The notes under the pieces: generated by a model | The model's input: only the letters and a program-made list of their open reading frames with translations | Databases searched by the model: none | What the model was told of the DNA's origin: nothing | Part shown: in pieces, positions 11,755-22,581 of the stretch | How positions within the stretch are numbered: position 1 is the stretch's first letter | How the letters are laid out: each line of letters begins with the position of its first letter | NCBI GenBank assembly: GCA_007922195.1 | Contig: ML682024.1 | Span: 6,024,273 to 6,088,272 of the forward strand | Reading direction: 5' to 3' | DNA: 64,000 bases | From: Podocnemis expansa | Taxonomy: Eukaryota > Chordata > Testudines > Podocnemididae | Program-made: the position numbers and the translations under genes

Positions 11755-12295
11755 GGAGCCCCTCCTGTGCCCCCCCCAAAGGGCAGAGAGACAGCAGATA
11801 GGCTGAAGGAGCTTTCTTTCCAGGTCTGGCTGAGGGCTCTTGGCAGAGGGCAGGGCCTCTGGTCTATTCCCTCCAACCCACTGTGCCCCCTGCCCTGAGC
11901 TGCACTCACCCTTTGGGGCAGTGGCATAGGGATGGGACTAATCTTTTGTTCTTTGTGTATAGTTAATGGGGTTTGCTGCAGTGTGGGAGGGGGTAGGGAG
12001 GGGAACTGCAGGGTGGGGGAATAGGGAGGGGTCTGGTAGGCAGGCAGGGGACTCAAGCAGTGGGAGATGGGATTTGTGAATATTTTTGTGTTCTATTCAA
12101 TGTTGTTCTCCATGGAGTGGGGGAGATTTGAGTAGGGAGAGCAGGCAAGAGGGGAATGCTGGTCCTTTCCACCCCTAGCATGGGGCCCTGGACTGGGAGG
12201 CCAGTGGGCCATTCTCCCCACTCCTGTGACCTCAGCCCCCTCCTCCATATCTCTACCCTCCAGGCATTTGCAACTTTTGTAAAATCCAGTTTGTA

Positions 12296-12306
12296 AATAA
12301 AATAAA
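12296..12306 (+). terminator. CD37: CD37 polyadenylation signals
   Basis: Two overlapping AATAAA hexamers lie at 12296-12301 and 12301-12306, about 0.54 kb after the CD37 stop codon. A GT-rich stretch ('ggtcggttgtgtt') follows about 30 bases later, as expected for a cleavage site. Confidence 0.8.
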
Positions 12307-12309
12307 AGA

Positions 12310-14040
12310 GGGAGTTCCCTCTGAACCTGGAAAAATTGGTCGGTTGTGTTATTATCAAGGGATGTTGGGAACAAAGTGACCAGGAGGGCGTGTCCTTTGC
12401 CCCCCTCCCTCAGTCCTCTATTCACCTCAGTGGGGGAGACCCTATTGTAAACACTGCCCATCCTGGGGCTATTTGGTACTGCGAATAGACTAATGCTCCC
12501 ACATACACAGGCAGGAAGGTGGGGGGCAGAGGAAATAGGGCAGTGGGGAAAGCACAAACTGCAAGGCAGCAACAGGTTTCTGTATCTTCAGCCCCTGCAC
12601 CTCATCAGAGGTGCCATGTCCCAGCACCAAATGAGGGGTCCCTGTATAGAAGGACCTGGCTCCTGGGCTTTTGTGTGGAAGTTTCTAAAGGGGCAGCCGT
12701 GTTAGTCTAGTCCAGCAAAAAAACCAAGGAGTTGTGTTTTGTGGGGAAGTGTCACTCTGCAGATTTCGGCTAGCCAGGACTAGATTCTCCTGGGTTGCTG
12801 GCAGCTAGGGTGACCAGAAACCATGTGTGAAACATCAGGACAGGGTAGGGGTTACAGGAGCCTGTATAAGAAACTCCCTGAATGTTGGGACTACTGTCCC
12901 TGTAGAAATTAGAACATCTGGTCACCCTGCAGGTGGCTAACATCAGTTTTGCAGCACATGCAAGCCCCTGCTGCTGTGAAGCTGTGAGATTTCCACCTCA
13001 GGCCATGCTGCTGGTGCAGGCAGGAACCGTAGGCATTGGGCTGTTCCTGCCACATGGTGCTGATGACCTGCATTGGAGAGTGACAAAGTGTGAATCTTTG
13101 GGAGCTTCACAGCTGTCCATGTTCACTGATTTTTCCACACAGATCCTAGCTATGCAAGTTATATAAACAACTTCTCCCCTTTTCCCCACCCCCCACATGT
13201 GGCAGAGCATGGCCATCCTGGCTGTACAGCTGGGGAAACTGAGGTGCTGAGGAAGTTGTTTTACATCCCAGTTATGGTGCCCTAGTCACTGGGGCTGCAG
13301 AAATGGCAGCTTTGCGCACTGCCTGAGCCTCCTTCCTACCCAGCTGCTGACACAGTTGTGGAAGGATGTGGGTGTTGCCCGGCAAGCACCGAGCGGTGAT
13401 GCAACAAGGCACCTCCACGCCAGCCCTGTGGCCTGGGACCTTCCATTGGCTCGTGGGTGGTTCTGGAATCAGAATCGCATTCAAATCAGTGCCTGGCTGA
13501 AACGGCCCAGTATGGGTGCCTGGTCCGTAGGGAGGATGGATGCTGGGACAGGGAGTGGGGAGTGTCTAGGGATGGGGAGGGCAGTACAAGTTTGGGGGGG
13601 AGTTTGGGAGCACTGAAGGAGCAGGGCAGTTTGGGGTAGAGGAAAGGGAGATCTGGAGGTTGCTGGGGGTCACAGCAGGGTGAGGATTTCATGGGGCACA
13701 GAGGGAATAAGATGGGGGTAGGTGTTGAGGGACGGCTGGTCAAAGATGGGCAACTACAGGGGAAAAAAGATGCAGGGGAATGAATGGTATATGTGGGGAG
13801 GGAGGGAGGATGAGGGGAAGGGTGGGTAGGATGGGATGGAGGAGGGTGCAGGTGTGTGAGGAGGGATTGATGGAGGGGTTTTTGGGTGTAGGACTGGTGT
13901 GTGAGGACGGGTTGTTTGTGGAGGCAGTAGTGGAGAGCAGAGCAGAGACGCAGGGCTCAGCCTGAGGCTAGGAAGGGAACAGTTGAGGAGGAAGGGGCAA
14001 GGGCAGAGCAGCGGCCCCAGCCCACCAGCTCCATCATCCC
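12310..14040. other. CD37-DKKL1 intergenic interval (place of TEAD2 in human)
   Basis: Only about 1.8 kb separates the CD37 poly(A) site from the DKKL1 start. It holds a short Penelope-type repeat fragment near 12683-12735, then sequence without coding signal, then a G-rich stretch at 13500-14000 full of GGGAGG-type runs that may belong to the DKKL1 promoter. I see no TEA-domain coding sequence on either strand. Confidence 0.55.
12683..12735 (+). repeat. Fragment of the Penelope-related 'gtgttagtctag' repeat
   Basis: Contains 'ggggcagccgtgttagtcta' followed by 'gtccagcaaaaaaacc' and 'aaggag', the shared end of the foldback repeat family seen at 20320, 46497, 54330 and 60960. Only the outer end is present. 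Confidence 0.65.
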
Positions 14041-14088
14041 ACAGATCTGCGCAGACGCCACTGGACAGGACAGGACGGCAGGGGTGCA

Positions 14089-16733
14089 ATGCGTGCATGG
14101 TGGCTGCTGCTCTGCTCCCTGGGCATGTTGCTGACTAGGTCCAGTGGCTCCCTCCTGCCCCCCGCAGCCCGCCGTCTGCTGGGTCAATTCCACCACCTGC
14201 TGGGGAGCAACTGGGTAAGTTGCCTCCACCCCCACAGGAGACCCCCAGGTGCCTCACCCTGCCCCAGTGATGCCTTGGACTCCCACCCACTCTTGAGGAC
14301 CACCCCCTCCCCATTCCTAGCTGCCCTTATTCAACACCACCCCACCCCAAGAACTCCCCATCTACCACTAGCCCAGCATCCCCATCCTTCCCCGCACTTG
14401 TCCCTCATCCGCATCTACACTCCTGCCTGATTACCCTGTGCATACCCTGTCTGTATCTCCTATTGATTCCATGCATCCCTGCCTTGCTATTGCCCCAAAC
14501 CTCTCATTTCCCCTGGAGGACAGGGTGTGGGGCAGTAATAGGAGACAGGAGTTGTACAGTGTGCATGTGTGTCAGATTTTCTGAGCGTTCATGACATTCT
14601 TAGTATGTGTGTTTCCTAGTTCCTGGTGCTGGGAGGGGAGAGGGGCTGGAGCAGCTGGGAGCCAGGACTCCTGAGTTCCATCCCCTGCACTGGGAGGGGA
14701 GTGAGGTTTACTGGTTGGGGGGATGCGGGGGGACTGGGAGCCAGGAAGGGGCAATGTAACTCCCTTGACTCAGTAGCTGTGGGTTGTTGCAGGTGGAGCT
14801 AGGGAAGAAGGGACGCTTTGAGGCCCCTGTTGATTTAAGCAAGCTCCCCCTCAACTACCACACGGAGGAGAAGGAGCAGCGCAGGGTGGGGAATGCCACG
14901 GTGCACAGACGCCACGAGATCAACAAGGTGAGCAGGGGCAGGGCTTGCTGGTGGACTTCCCGCCCACTGGGGCTCCCTTTATAATGCCTGGATCAAGAGG
15001 GATTCATGCTCCCATCCCTAGGACTGAAAATCTCTGTGTGGTTCTTCACCTATGAACAACTGCCTCCCCAGATCTCAGCTCCTTGGCTAGCATGAAGTTG
15101 GAGTAATGTGCTCCCCAAGCACAGAGGGGGGCAGATTGTGGCTTATCTGGGGTGCCCTGCACTATGGCTATTCCTTGCCACCCAAGGCCCATTGGGGATG
15201 GATTGGGGCACCCTGCACTGGGGCTGTTTTCCCTGTGTACCCCAGACCTAAGGTCAGGGGACCTACTCTGTGGTTACAGTACCTTCCCCAGCCCCCTGTC
15301 TTGGGCTCAGCTGGTCCTATTCTGGTGCAGGTGACAGACAACAAGACTGGTACAATGCTATTCTTTGAGAGGACAGTGACCTCCATTGAGCAGGGGGAGC
15401 AGGGCTTGGCTGAGAGACGAAAGGTGAGTGCAGAAGGGCTGGGAGAGGTAGACACACCGAGTGGCCCTGCTGGACTTCACAGCCAGCAGTATGGGGCATG
15501 GGGGTGGGGGGTGGGGGTTGACTGGAGGACTGGGCATGGGATTCTGCATTTGTTTTCTAGTTTAGAGCAGCTATGGGGAAGGACAGGTGCCCTGAGTGAC
15601 TGCTGAGGTTTACCTCTAGGGACTCCTGGAAAGACACAACCCAGAGTGTAATGGTTTCCTGGGCGCTCTCCCCAGCTCTGCCAGTTACTATACACAACAC
15701 CCCCACCCCAGCACCACAGGGAGCCTTCACCCACCTGACTGGCTCCCTTAACACACAGTCTGTCTCCTGATTCCCTGGTGTGTGCAGGCTTTGATGCTGT
15801 GTTGGTAGTCTTCCTGCATGGCCATCTGGCATTTGTATCCCCCAGCAAACACAGGGGCTGGGGCTGCAGTGAGGTGGGGAAAGAAGAGTCAATGACAGAA
15901 ATATAGCAGCCCTAGCTGGGGATGCACCAGATCCATCTCTTGATCTCCTTCATCCCTGCCTACCAGACCAGGGGACAGTGCAGCAGGCCAAAGGAGACTG
16001 ACCCAAGGGTATTAATCTTGCTGCAGGAGCTCTAGAAGCTCAGCTCACCACTGCTGTCATTGTCACTCATCTGAAATTAGCAGACTGAGTCAGGATCACC
16101 AGCTCCCTTGTATGGAAGGGGAAACTGAGGCACAGAGAAAGTAAGGGACTGCCAGTGCCCAAAGGGCACCCAGAGAGACACTGACAGAATTGGAAACAGA
16201 ACCTAGTTATACTGCCTCCCAGCCCCCCTGCTCTAACTCACTTTACCCCACTGCCCTCCTGAGCTGAGGAGAGCACCCAGAAGTCCTAGCTCTTGCTGCT
16301 CTAACCTCTCATCCTTCTCCCCACAAGGAGCATCTCCTCACCAGTACAGTCCCAGGTACATTGTCAGGTCCCAGGTACATTCCCCATTCACCTGTGTCTC
16401 TTCCAGGGAAACCAGGCTGAATCTAGTGAGGAAGGAGCAGGCAGCAGAACAGAAGCAGAGCCTGTCCTAGGAAGACGCATCCTGCCTATTCCCCACCCCA
16501 GACTGGCCTTCTTCATCATCCACTTACCACGCACAGCCAGGTCTGGGAAGGCATCTGACACCAGCTGGCCAGCTGGTGTGTCGCTTAGTGGCAGGAGGCA
16601 CAGGCTGCTAGCCATCCGGGATGGGCTGATGGAGGCCCCCCACCCTATGAAAAAGGCTCCCCCTGTTACCTTGGCCCAGCGAAGAGTTGTAAGGTGGAGG
16701 CCCCATTTTCTCTTCTTCTTCAGGAAGCTGTGA
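14089..16733 (+). CDS. DKKL1: DKKL1 (Dickkopf-like 1, soggy), four exons, 226 residues
   Basis: Secreted glycoprotein of the testis and acrosome in mammals, related to the N-terminal part of Dickkopf-3 and lacking its cysteine domains. Exons: 14089-14214, 14793-14927, 15331-15423, 16407-16733, all joined in phase 0 with GT-AG introns. The start gives a signal peptide (MRAWWLLLCSLGMLLTRSSG). Exon 2 carries the family block PVDLSKLPLNYHTEE and the sequon NAT, and exon 3 begins VTDNKTGTMLFFE. Exon 4 has HPRLAFFIIHLPR and RRHRLLAIRDGL, both strongly like human DKKL1 (242 residues). It sits between CD37 and KASH5 on the same strand, as in human. Confidence 0.93.
16040..16215 (-). repeat. MIR/L2-like SINE fragment in DKKL1 intron 3
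   Basis: Contains 'ggggaaactgaggcacagag' and 'gtaagggactgcc', the conserved MIR/CORE-SINE block. The family identity is from memory of this block; the orientation is uncertain. Confidence 0.5.
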
Positions 16734-16841
16734 CAAAAAGCGAAAGAGTTTTGTGGGCAATAGAGAGGTTATGTCCCCTCTGGAAGGTCTGGGCTACACT
16801 GGTGGATCTGTGTAGAAGGTCCTACTCCTTAGTTTACCTTC

Positions 16842-16847
16842 AATAAA
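16842..16847 (+). terminator. DKKL1: DKKL1 polyadenylation signal
   Basis: AATAAA, 109 bases after the DKKL1 stop codon, followed by G/T-rich sequence ('tctggtgggggg'). Confidence 0.75.
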
Positions 16848-16869
16848 AGTTATCCCTCTGGTGGGGGGA

Positions 16870-19800
16870 GATTGAAGAAATTAAATGCCTAGCTCAGCTG
16901 TTTTTAGGGAGGGCTGTAGGAGTCACCCCTCTAGACCTGTCCAAGACCCCAGGGCCCCAGCTGCCATGCAGACATGGAACATAACAGAGTGCAGCCCACC
17001 TAAAGAGATTACCCCAGCCAATTCACTCAACACTTGGCTTCAAGAATGAGGTTTGGGTTAATGGGGGATTTGCTCTGCTCTGTTCTCTAGTCAATTTAGC
17101 TGAAGTTCCCTGTGATTCTGGATCAGAAGACAGGATGGTACAGTTCCTGAGACAACTGTATCTCTAACCCATGAGGGTGTCCCACTCTGGTCTCAGGACT
17201 CCAGCTGTCCCCCTCTTGGGCAAGCACCAGTGATACTCTCCCACCAAAGCTGGGTTCAGGCGGTGATGTTCAGTAGATCTGACATTAACATGACACCTGC
17301 AGTCCTGTTCTCTTCAAGATAACCTGTGAGCAGCCTGGTTCATAAATTGCAGTACCATTTATGCAAAACAAAAGCATAGCAGAGAAAACAGAGCTAACAG
17401 ATATACAGCTTCTATGCAAGTCTTGCTTAGCTGGGGACATCCATCTTCTACACAGGGGGATGGGTTTGAAGGGTACTTTGGGGCTACTACTCTGGTCTCA
17501 GGGGGGATCAAAGTAACTCAGTTGACCTCTATCCCAGTTGTTGCTGGCTGTAGCTTTTGGCTGCCCGTGTGTTTCTTTCCCAGTTGCTTTCCAATGTTTT
17601 TCATCCAAGAGGTTTTCTAGCCTCAGGTTGTCACCTGTCACTGAATCCTCTTCTAAGGTCATCTCTACATGACAGCCTCTGCTATTCAGGAGCATGAAGG
17701 ATGCCGATCCTTCATCAGTGTGGCTGTGCCAGCAGAAGCCCTTGTAAGCATGGATGTACTGGGAAACTTGCACTTGTTTCACTCAGTAGGGGTGGAGTAA
17801 ACTACCCCAGTAAAAAAGCAGCTTTGCTGGTGTAGCTGGCATAGTATCCATAAAATGCTCCTAATTTAGATGTGGCCTGTTTGTACTAGATCCTTTTTAG
17901 GATGAAGTGACTAAAAGGAAACTCAGTGGGATGTATCCCCTGTTGATGGCAATTAGCCATAACTCCACTGGCTCCCAGCTGCTGTAAATGACTATAGCTC
18001 CAGTGGACCAGGTGCTCAGATAGTGTAAATGGGTCAAAATTTATATAAACAGCTACTGTGCTCCACCTGGGAGGCAGCTGTTTGTTCCCAGGTGATGGAT
18101 CCCTGTATAAACAACCCATACAGCACTTTCAGATTATTCAGGAGTGTCCCTGCACCCACACATTTTGTGACTTGCTGTGGGAAGTTGTGTTGGGAGTGGG
18201 GTGATCTCAGGTTATTTAAACACAAAGCAGGCTTCCTCCAGTGCTCAGATGCCTGTGGCAGGGCAGAATTCTTCATCCAGCTGGCAGCAGGATTGGGTAA
18301 TTTAGCATGAGGCTCAGCAGTGATGGAGATGAGGAAGCTGCTGAGGTTACCAACTTGCCACTGGATCAGCCGAGCTTCTATGAATGCTGCAGTTGGTACC
18401 AGCTTCTCAGATAACCTTGGTTGCTTGTGTTCTGCTCACCTCTGTAGGATATTCCATATGGTACTGGCTGCCAATTTACTTTTATTGAGCGTCTGACCCT
18501 CAACTGAGATCAGGGCCCCCATTCTACTAGATCCTGCCTAGACATGCCATAGGCAGTCCCCGACTCAAAGAGCTTACTAGCTGTCTAGCACACTGGTTAT
18601 CCTCATGTTGCTGATTCATTGATTAAGGTCAACATAATACTGATGTGGACAGATTTCCAGTCATTTTGCAGCAAATCAACCTCAATTATTTGGCTGAAAT
18701 TAAACACACAGCAGATCAAATGAACTCCCGGGCAATGGCCTCTTGGTTCATGCAGTGATAGTGAGTTTGTTTCTTTGAGGGGCCTGAATCCTGTTTCATA
18801 CAACAATCTATATAAAATCCTCCTGGGCTACTGTAATTAGTCTGTACACCATCCTACCACATCTAGCTCTCTTTGGGGAGACATTTTTATATTGACATTT
18901 TTCTTATTTTCAGTGACAGTTCTACTGTAATGTGGACTGTGCACACAAGAGGGAATGTATGTGGGTTTTGTGAGAGAGAAGATCTTGCAGATCTGTAGTC
19001 AAGGCTGTATTTCAGGAGTTCTGGTTTTCTCACATGTGCTGTGGTTGTATTCATTATGCTGCCATTTCTGTCTGCCACCTGCTCAGATCCACCAAAGATG
19101 TGTGGGGACAGGAGTGTGGGGGCGGAGGATGGAGCAGAATGACGCATGAAGAGGGGAAATGCTGATGCTTACGAGAGAATCCAGAGCACTTTTTGCTAGA
19201 GTTACTTGAGGCTACTGGTGCAATTTCAGCTGTAGGAAATTGTTTGCCCTATTGTAAATTCTCTCATCACTATTGCACCAAAAGTGGGCGTGTTAATCTC
19301 CACTTCCTGTCCTAAACCTGTGTGTACCTCCATGCATTTATTATCATCCTTAATTCACAGAAGATCAGAGAAGCAACCCAACTCTTGATCACTGGGTGAG
19401 GTTCTCAGCTGAGATCTGAAGACTGAGTTGTTCATATTACTAAAACTATGGATGTTGTTAATCTGCTGCCTGGCCCTATTTGAAATCCCCCCCCCCCTCC
19501 CCACACACACTTAGAAGAGGTGTGAAGAGCATTAGTGAAGGGATGGTTCTTGTTCATGCCTGTCTTGTCTGCGGAACTATGTCAGATGCAAAGGTCTTCA
19601 GTGGTTACAGATCTCCGTACCTGTTATGCACCTTGAAATCCCATATTCTGTTCTTCCAGGGCAAGGCTGAGGTCATACACATTCCCTTCTCCCCTCCCTC
19701 CATGCAGGCAAGCTGTGCCCTACAATCCTGAGAAAAACACCCCATTATACCCCTGGTTTCCCTTGAGGTTTGTCCCTGGAAAGCAGGGATACAGGTGTGT

Positions 19801-20300
19801 ATTGCATGGCCTCCCCTGGGGCCCAAAGCAGGCTACATTCAGTATTTTCTGTTTCTCACTACATATGGCATTTTGGGGGGATGGGGAGGAGAATTAATTT
19901 TACAGAAGAAAGCATTATGAGGTGGATGGATAGCCATGTGATTGGGGATCATGCTGACAAGATGGCACTCCTTGCTATTTATGGCCCATCATATGTGATA
20001 TTTTATTTCCCGTCTGCAGGAGAATGAATCAGCTTTTGTTCTGTTGTGGAAAGTAGGGTGGGGGTGGCTTTCATTTGTGGGAACCTTTCCATGGGGTCTA
20101 AGGTCATGATTCCACAAAAAGCCCACACTGTACACACACAATGGATCAAAGTATAGCATGTTGACAATTGATGTGGGGGAAATGGCTCCACTTTAGTTTG
20201 GGAGGAACTGTTCATTTGGCATGTCTGTGGATAGGTCACTGACACAATAGCTCCTTGCCCTTCATGGCCCATTTATTTCATGTGGATTAGAGGAATAAAT
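16870..20300. other. DKKL1-KASH5 intergenic sequence
   Basis: AT-moderate sequence without splice-flanked coding blocks. A possible MITE lies at 17630-17890: 'aggtcatctctacat' at the left faces 'atttagatgtggcct' at the right, and the interior has 'tttgctggtgtagctggcatag'. Apart from this I see nothing I can name. Confidence 0.4.
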
Positions 20301-20313
20301 TAACCTTATTTTG

Positions 20314-20445
20314 GGGAGTTCCAAAGAGGCAGCCGTGTCAGTCCAGCTCAGCAAAAGACACAAGGAGCTGTCTGGCACTTAAAGAGTAACAAATTTATTT
20401 ATCCCATGAAGGTTCATGCGATATATAAATTTGTTAATCTTTAAA
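20314..20445 (+). repeat. Penelope-related dispersed repeat
   Basis: Starts 'agttccaaagaggcagccg', then 'tgtcagtccagctcagc', 'tggcacttaaagagtaacaa', 'atttatttatc' and 'atgaaggttcatgcgatata'. It is a short, diverged copy of the family whose other copies are at 46497, 54118, 54330, 60960 and 62203. Confidence 0.7.
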
Positions 20446-20633
20446 TACCAGAGAACTCCTTGCTTCTTATTTTGGGGGAGACCTGAATTTAGAGGGAGGC
20501 CATTCATGAGGTCTGAAGCAAAGGGCCACTTTTTTCCTCTCCTTGCCCTAAATGGCTGTTGTGCTCCTGCGGGTAGTCTCCCCAGCCCCTCAAAGGAGAA
20601 AGCTCCCATCCAGCATGGTTGAAAGAAACATCT

Positions 20634-20770
20634 TTAAGAGGCAGCATGGCCTAGTGGATAGATCCTTAGGTGCTCTAGGTTGTTCGACCTGGGCAAGTTG
20701 TTTTGTAGCTCTGTGCCTCAGTTTCCCCAGCCGTCTGGGGGGGGGTCATGAAACTGTTCATTGGTAATGT
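20634..20770 (+). repeat. MIR-like SINE
   Basis: Carries the tRNA-derived start 'gaggcagcatggcctagtgg', then 'acctgggcaagt' and 'ctctgtgcctcagtttcccc', the standard MIR order, in plus orientation. Confidence 0.7.
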
Positions 20771-21049
20771 GCTTTGAGTGCCACCAAAACCACAAAAACC
20801 CACCAGAGCTGAGCCTGAGTTCAAAACAGCTCTATGGCCCCATCTCACTGGGCAGAGGCTGCCTGTGGGGGTCCCCTGTGACCCCACAGCAGTGCCCCTT
20901 GCAGCCTGTGGTACAGTTTTTTTCACTGTGTGAGGTCACTTTTGGGGTCCCCCCAGTGGGGCGCCCTCCCCACGTGGGGTGCAGCATCCTTGCTATTCCA
21001 TGTGGGGGTGAGTTGCTCGGTTTAGGGACGCCCCATCCTCTCATTCCCC

Positions 21050-21290
21050 TGCCCCCGCCACTGTCCCGCCCCTCCCCCCAACGCGCCGGAGGGGCTCGAG
21101 CCGCGACCGTTACTCCCGACACCAACCGCCGCCCAGCCCCAGGTTTGAATTTTCCCGCATTTTCGTGCGCGCGGGAGAGCGGGGGGTGGCTCGCGCCGTT
21201 CGCTGCTGCAACCGCCACGCGGCTCCCCCTGCTCCGCTGAGTGAGGGGCCGCGGCCGGGCAGCCTCTGTGCGTCCCCCAGCCCCTAGGGC
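21050..21290 (+). promoter_or_regulatory. KASH5: CpG-rich probable KASH5 promoter
   Basis: An isolated cluster of CpGs about 1.3 kb before the first coding exon. It includes a consensus E2F-type site (TTTCCCGC-like, 'attttcccgcattttcg') followed by 'tgcgcgcgggag' at about 21148-21178. E2F6-type sites are a known feature of promoters of meiotic genes. The transcription start and the noncoding first exon are not resolved; an acceptor at 22573-22574 shows that at least one 5' exon exists upstream. Confidence 0.45.
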
Positions 21291-21689
21291 AATGGCTGCT
21301 CGCTTTAAAGGGGGAGGGAGAGAAGGGATTGAGGAGGAGGTGCCCCTCAACACCCTCCCATGTGCGGGGGATAAATGTTGGGGTAACTTTAAATACCCCC
21401 CAATAAACCCATAAGGAGCCTTGCAGCTCAACAGCCCTTCCTCAGTTGCCCAGATAAAGTCAGATCCCAGCCCCCCTACCTCAGTGATCCCTGGTGCCCC
21501 CAGCCAGGGACATGATACCCCCCCCATTCCCACCTTGCACCCCCACAGTCTCTCAAGCCCAGAGAACCCCACAGCCCAGCTGCCCCCCATAAGCCACCCA
21601 ACCCCAAACAGTCCCCTCAAATACACCAGTCCACTTCATTTCCTCCCTTAGACAAACAGAAAAGCCCCAGAGAAGTCAGCCCCTACAAA

Positions 21690-21845
21690 GCACAACTCAA
21701 GAAGGCGAACTCTTCACCAGTGCCTTTCAGCTGTAGGATCTCTTTACAAAAGAGGTCAGTATTTGTCCCATGTGGGGAAACTGAGGCACAAGGTGAGGCA
21801 GGGACCTGCTCGAGGTCACCCAGCAGGCCAGTGGCTGAGTCAGAA
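21690..21845 (+). repeat. MIR/L2-like repeat fragment
   Basis: Contains 'gtggggaaactgaggcacaa' and 'aggtcacccagcaggccagt', a typical MIR-class block. Confidence 0.5.
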
Positions 21846-22581
21846 TAAACCCATTAATGCTAAATAAATATAATATTCCCCTAAATATGCACCATGTAGG
21901 CCAGACACCTCAGGTAAACCCCCTCCCCAGTGATTCAACATGTTCCATTTCACTGCATTTTTACAGACTTTTTGGGGCTGCATTGAGTTCAGGACCTTGG
22001 TACAGTTTTCTCCCGAAACCCTCCTTTAAGAACCAATACCAGATACCGACCCCCCACTACCGATATGCTGTCTACCCCTCCCCCCATGAAGGGCGTAAAG
22101 CCCTGCAGGTAACCCCACAAATAAGATTTAAAAGGGCATAGAGGGTTGTCTTCAGAGCCCTGATCACCCCATTGCCCTCTCTCTGCTCCTCTGGCTGATG
22201 GACACCCAAGTTGATTAGACAAGACAGTTTCTGTTCTGGGCATGGGGGGCAGGCGGTTTCCCTGAGACCTCTTCCAGAAGCAAACATAATTTGGGGCTAA
22301 ATTCTGATAGCCACTTCAGCTCCTAGATACCCCCAGGGTAATCAGCAGGTCTGGCTGGATTGGTGTAAATGCAGCAATTCAGCTAATCCAGTGGCTGGCT
22401 ACCCCTGTATAACCAGCCCATCAGTCTAGGGAGTCCCTAGCCACTCGTTCTAGCTTCTCTTCTTGTCTAACTTAATTAAGTCAATCAGTCTGCTGTAGTT
22501 TAATCAGGTCTCATTTGATCCCAACAGATGCTGGCTTTGGGGAGGAGTGCTTAATGCTGTCTGTTTTATTGCAGGCCAACT

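Noticed and set aside
20832..21626. 264-codon minus-strand open frame
   Set aside because: Lies across the CpG-rich presumed promoter of KASH5 with low-complexity composition; no known protein resembles it.
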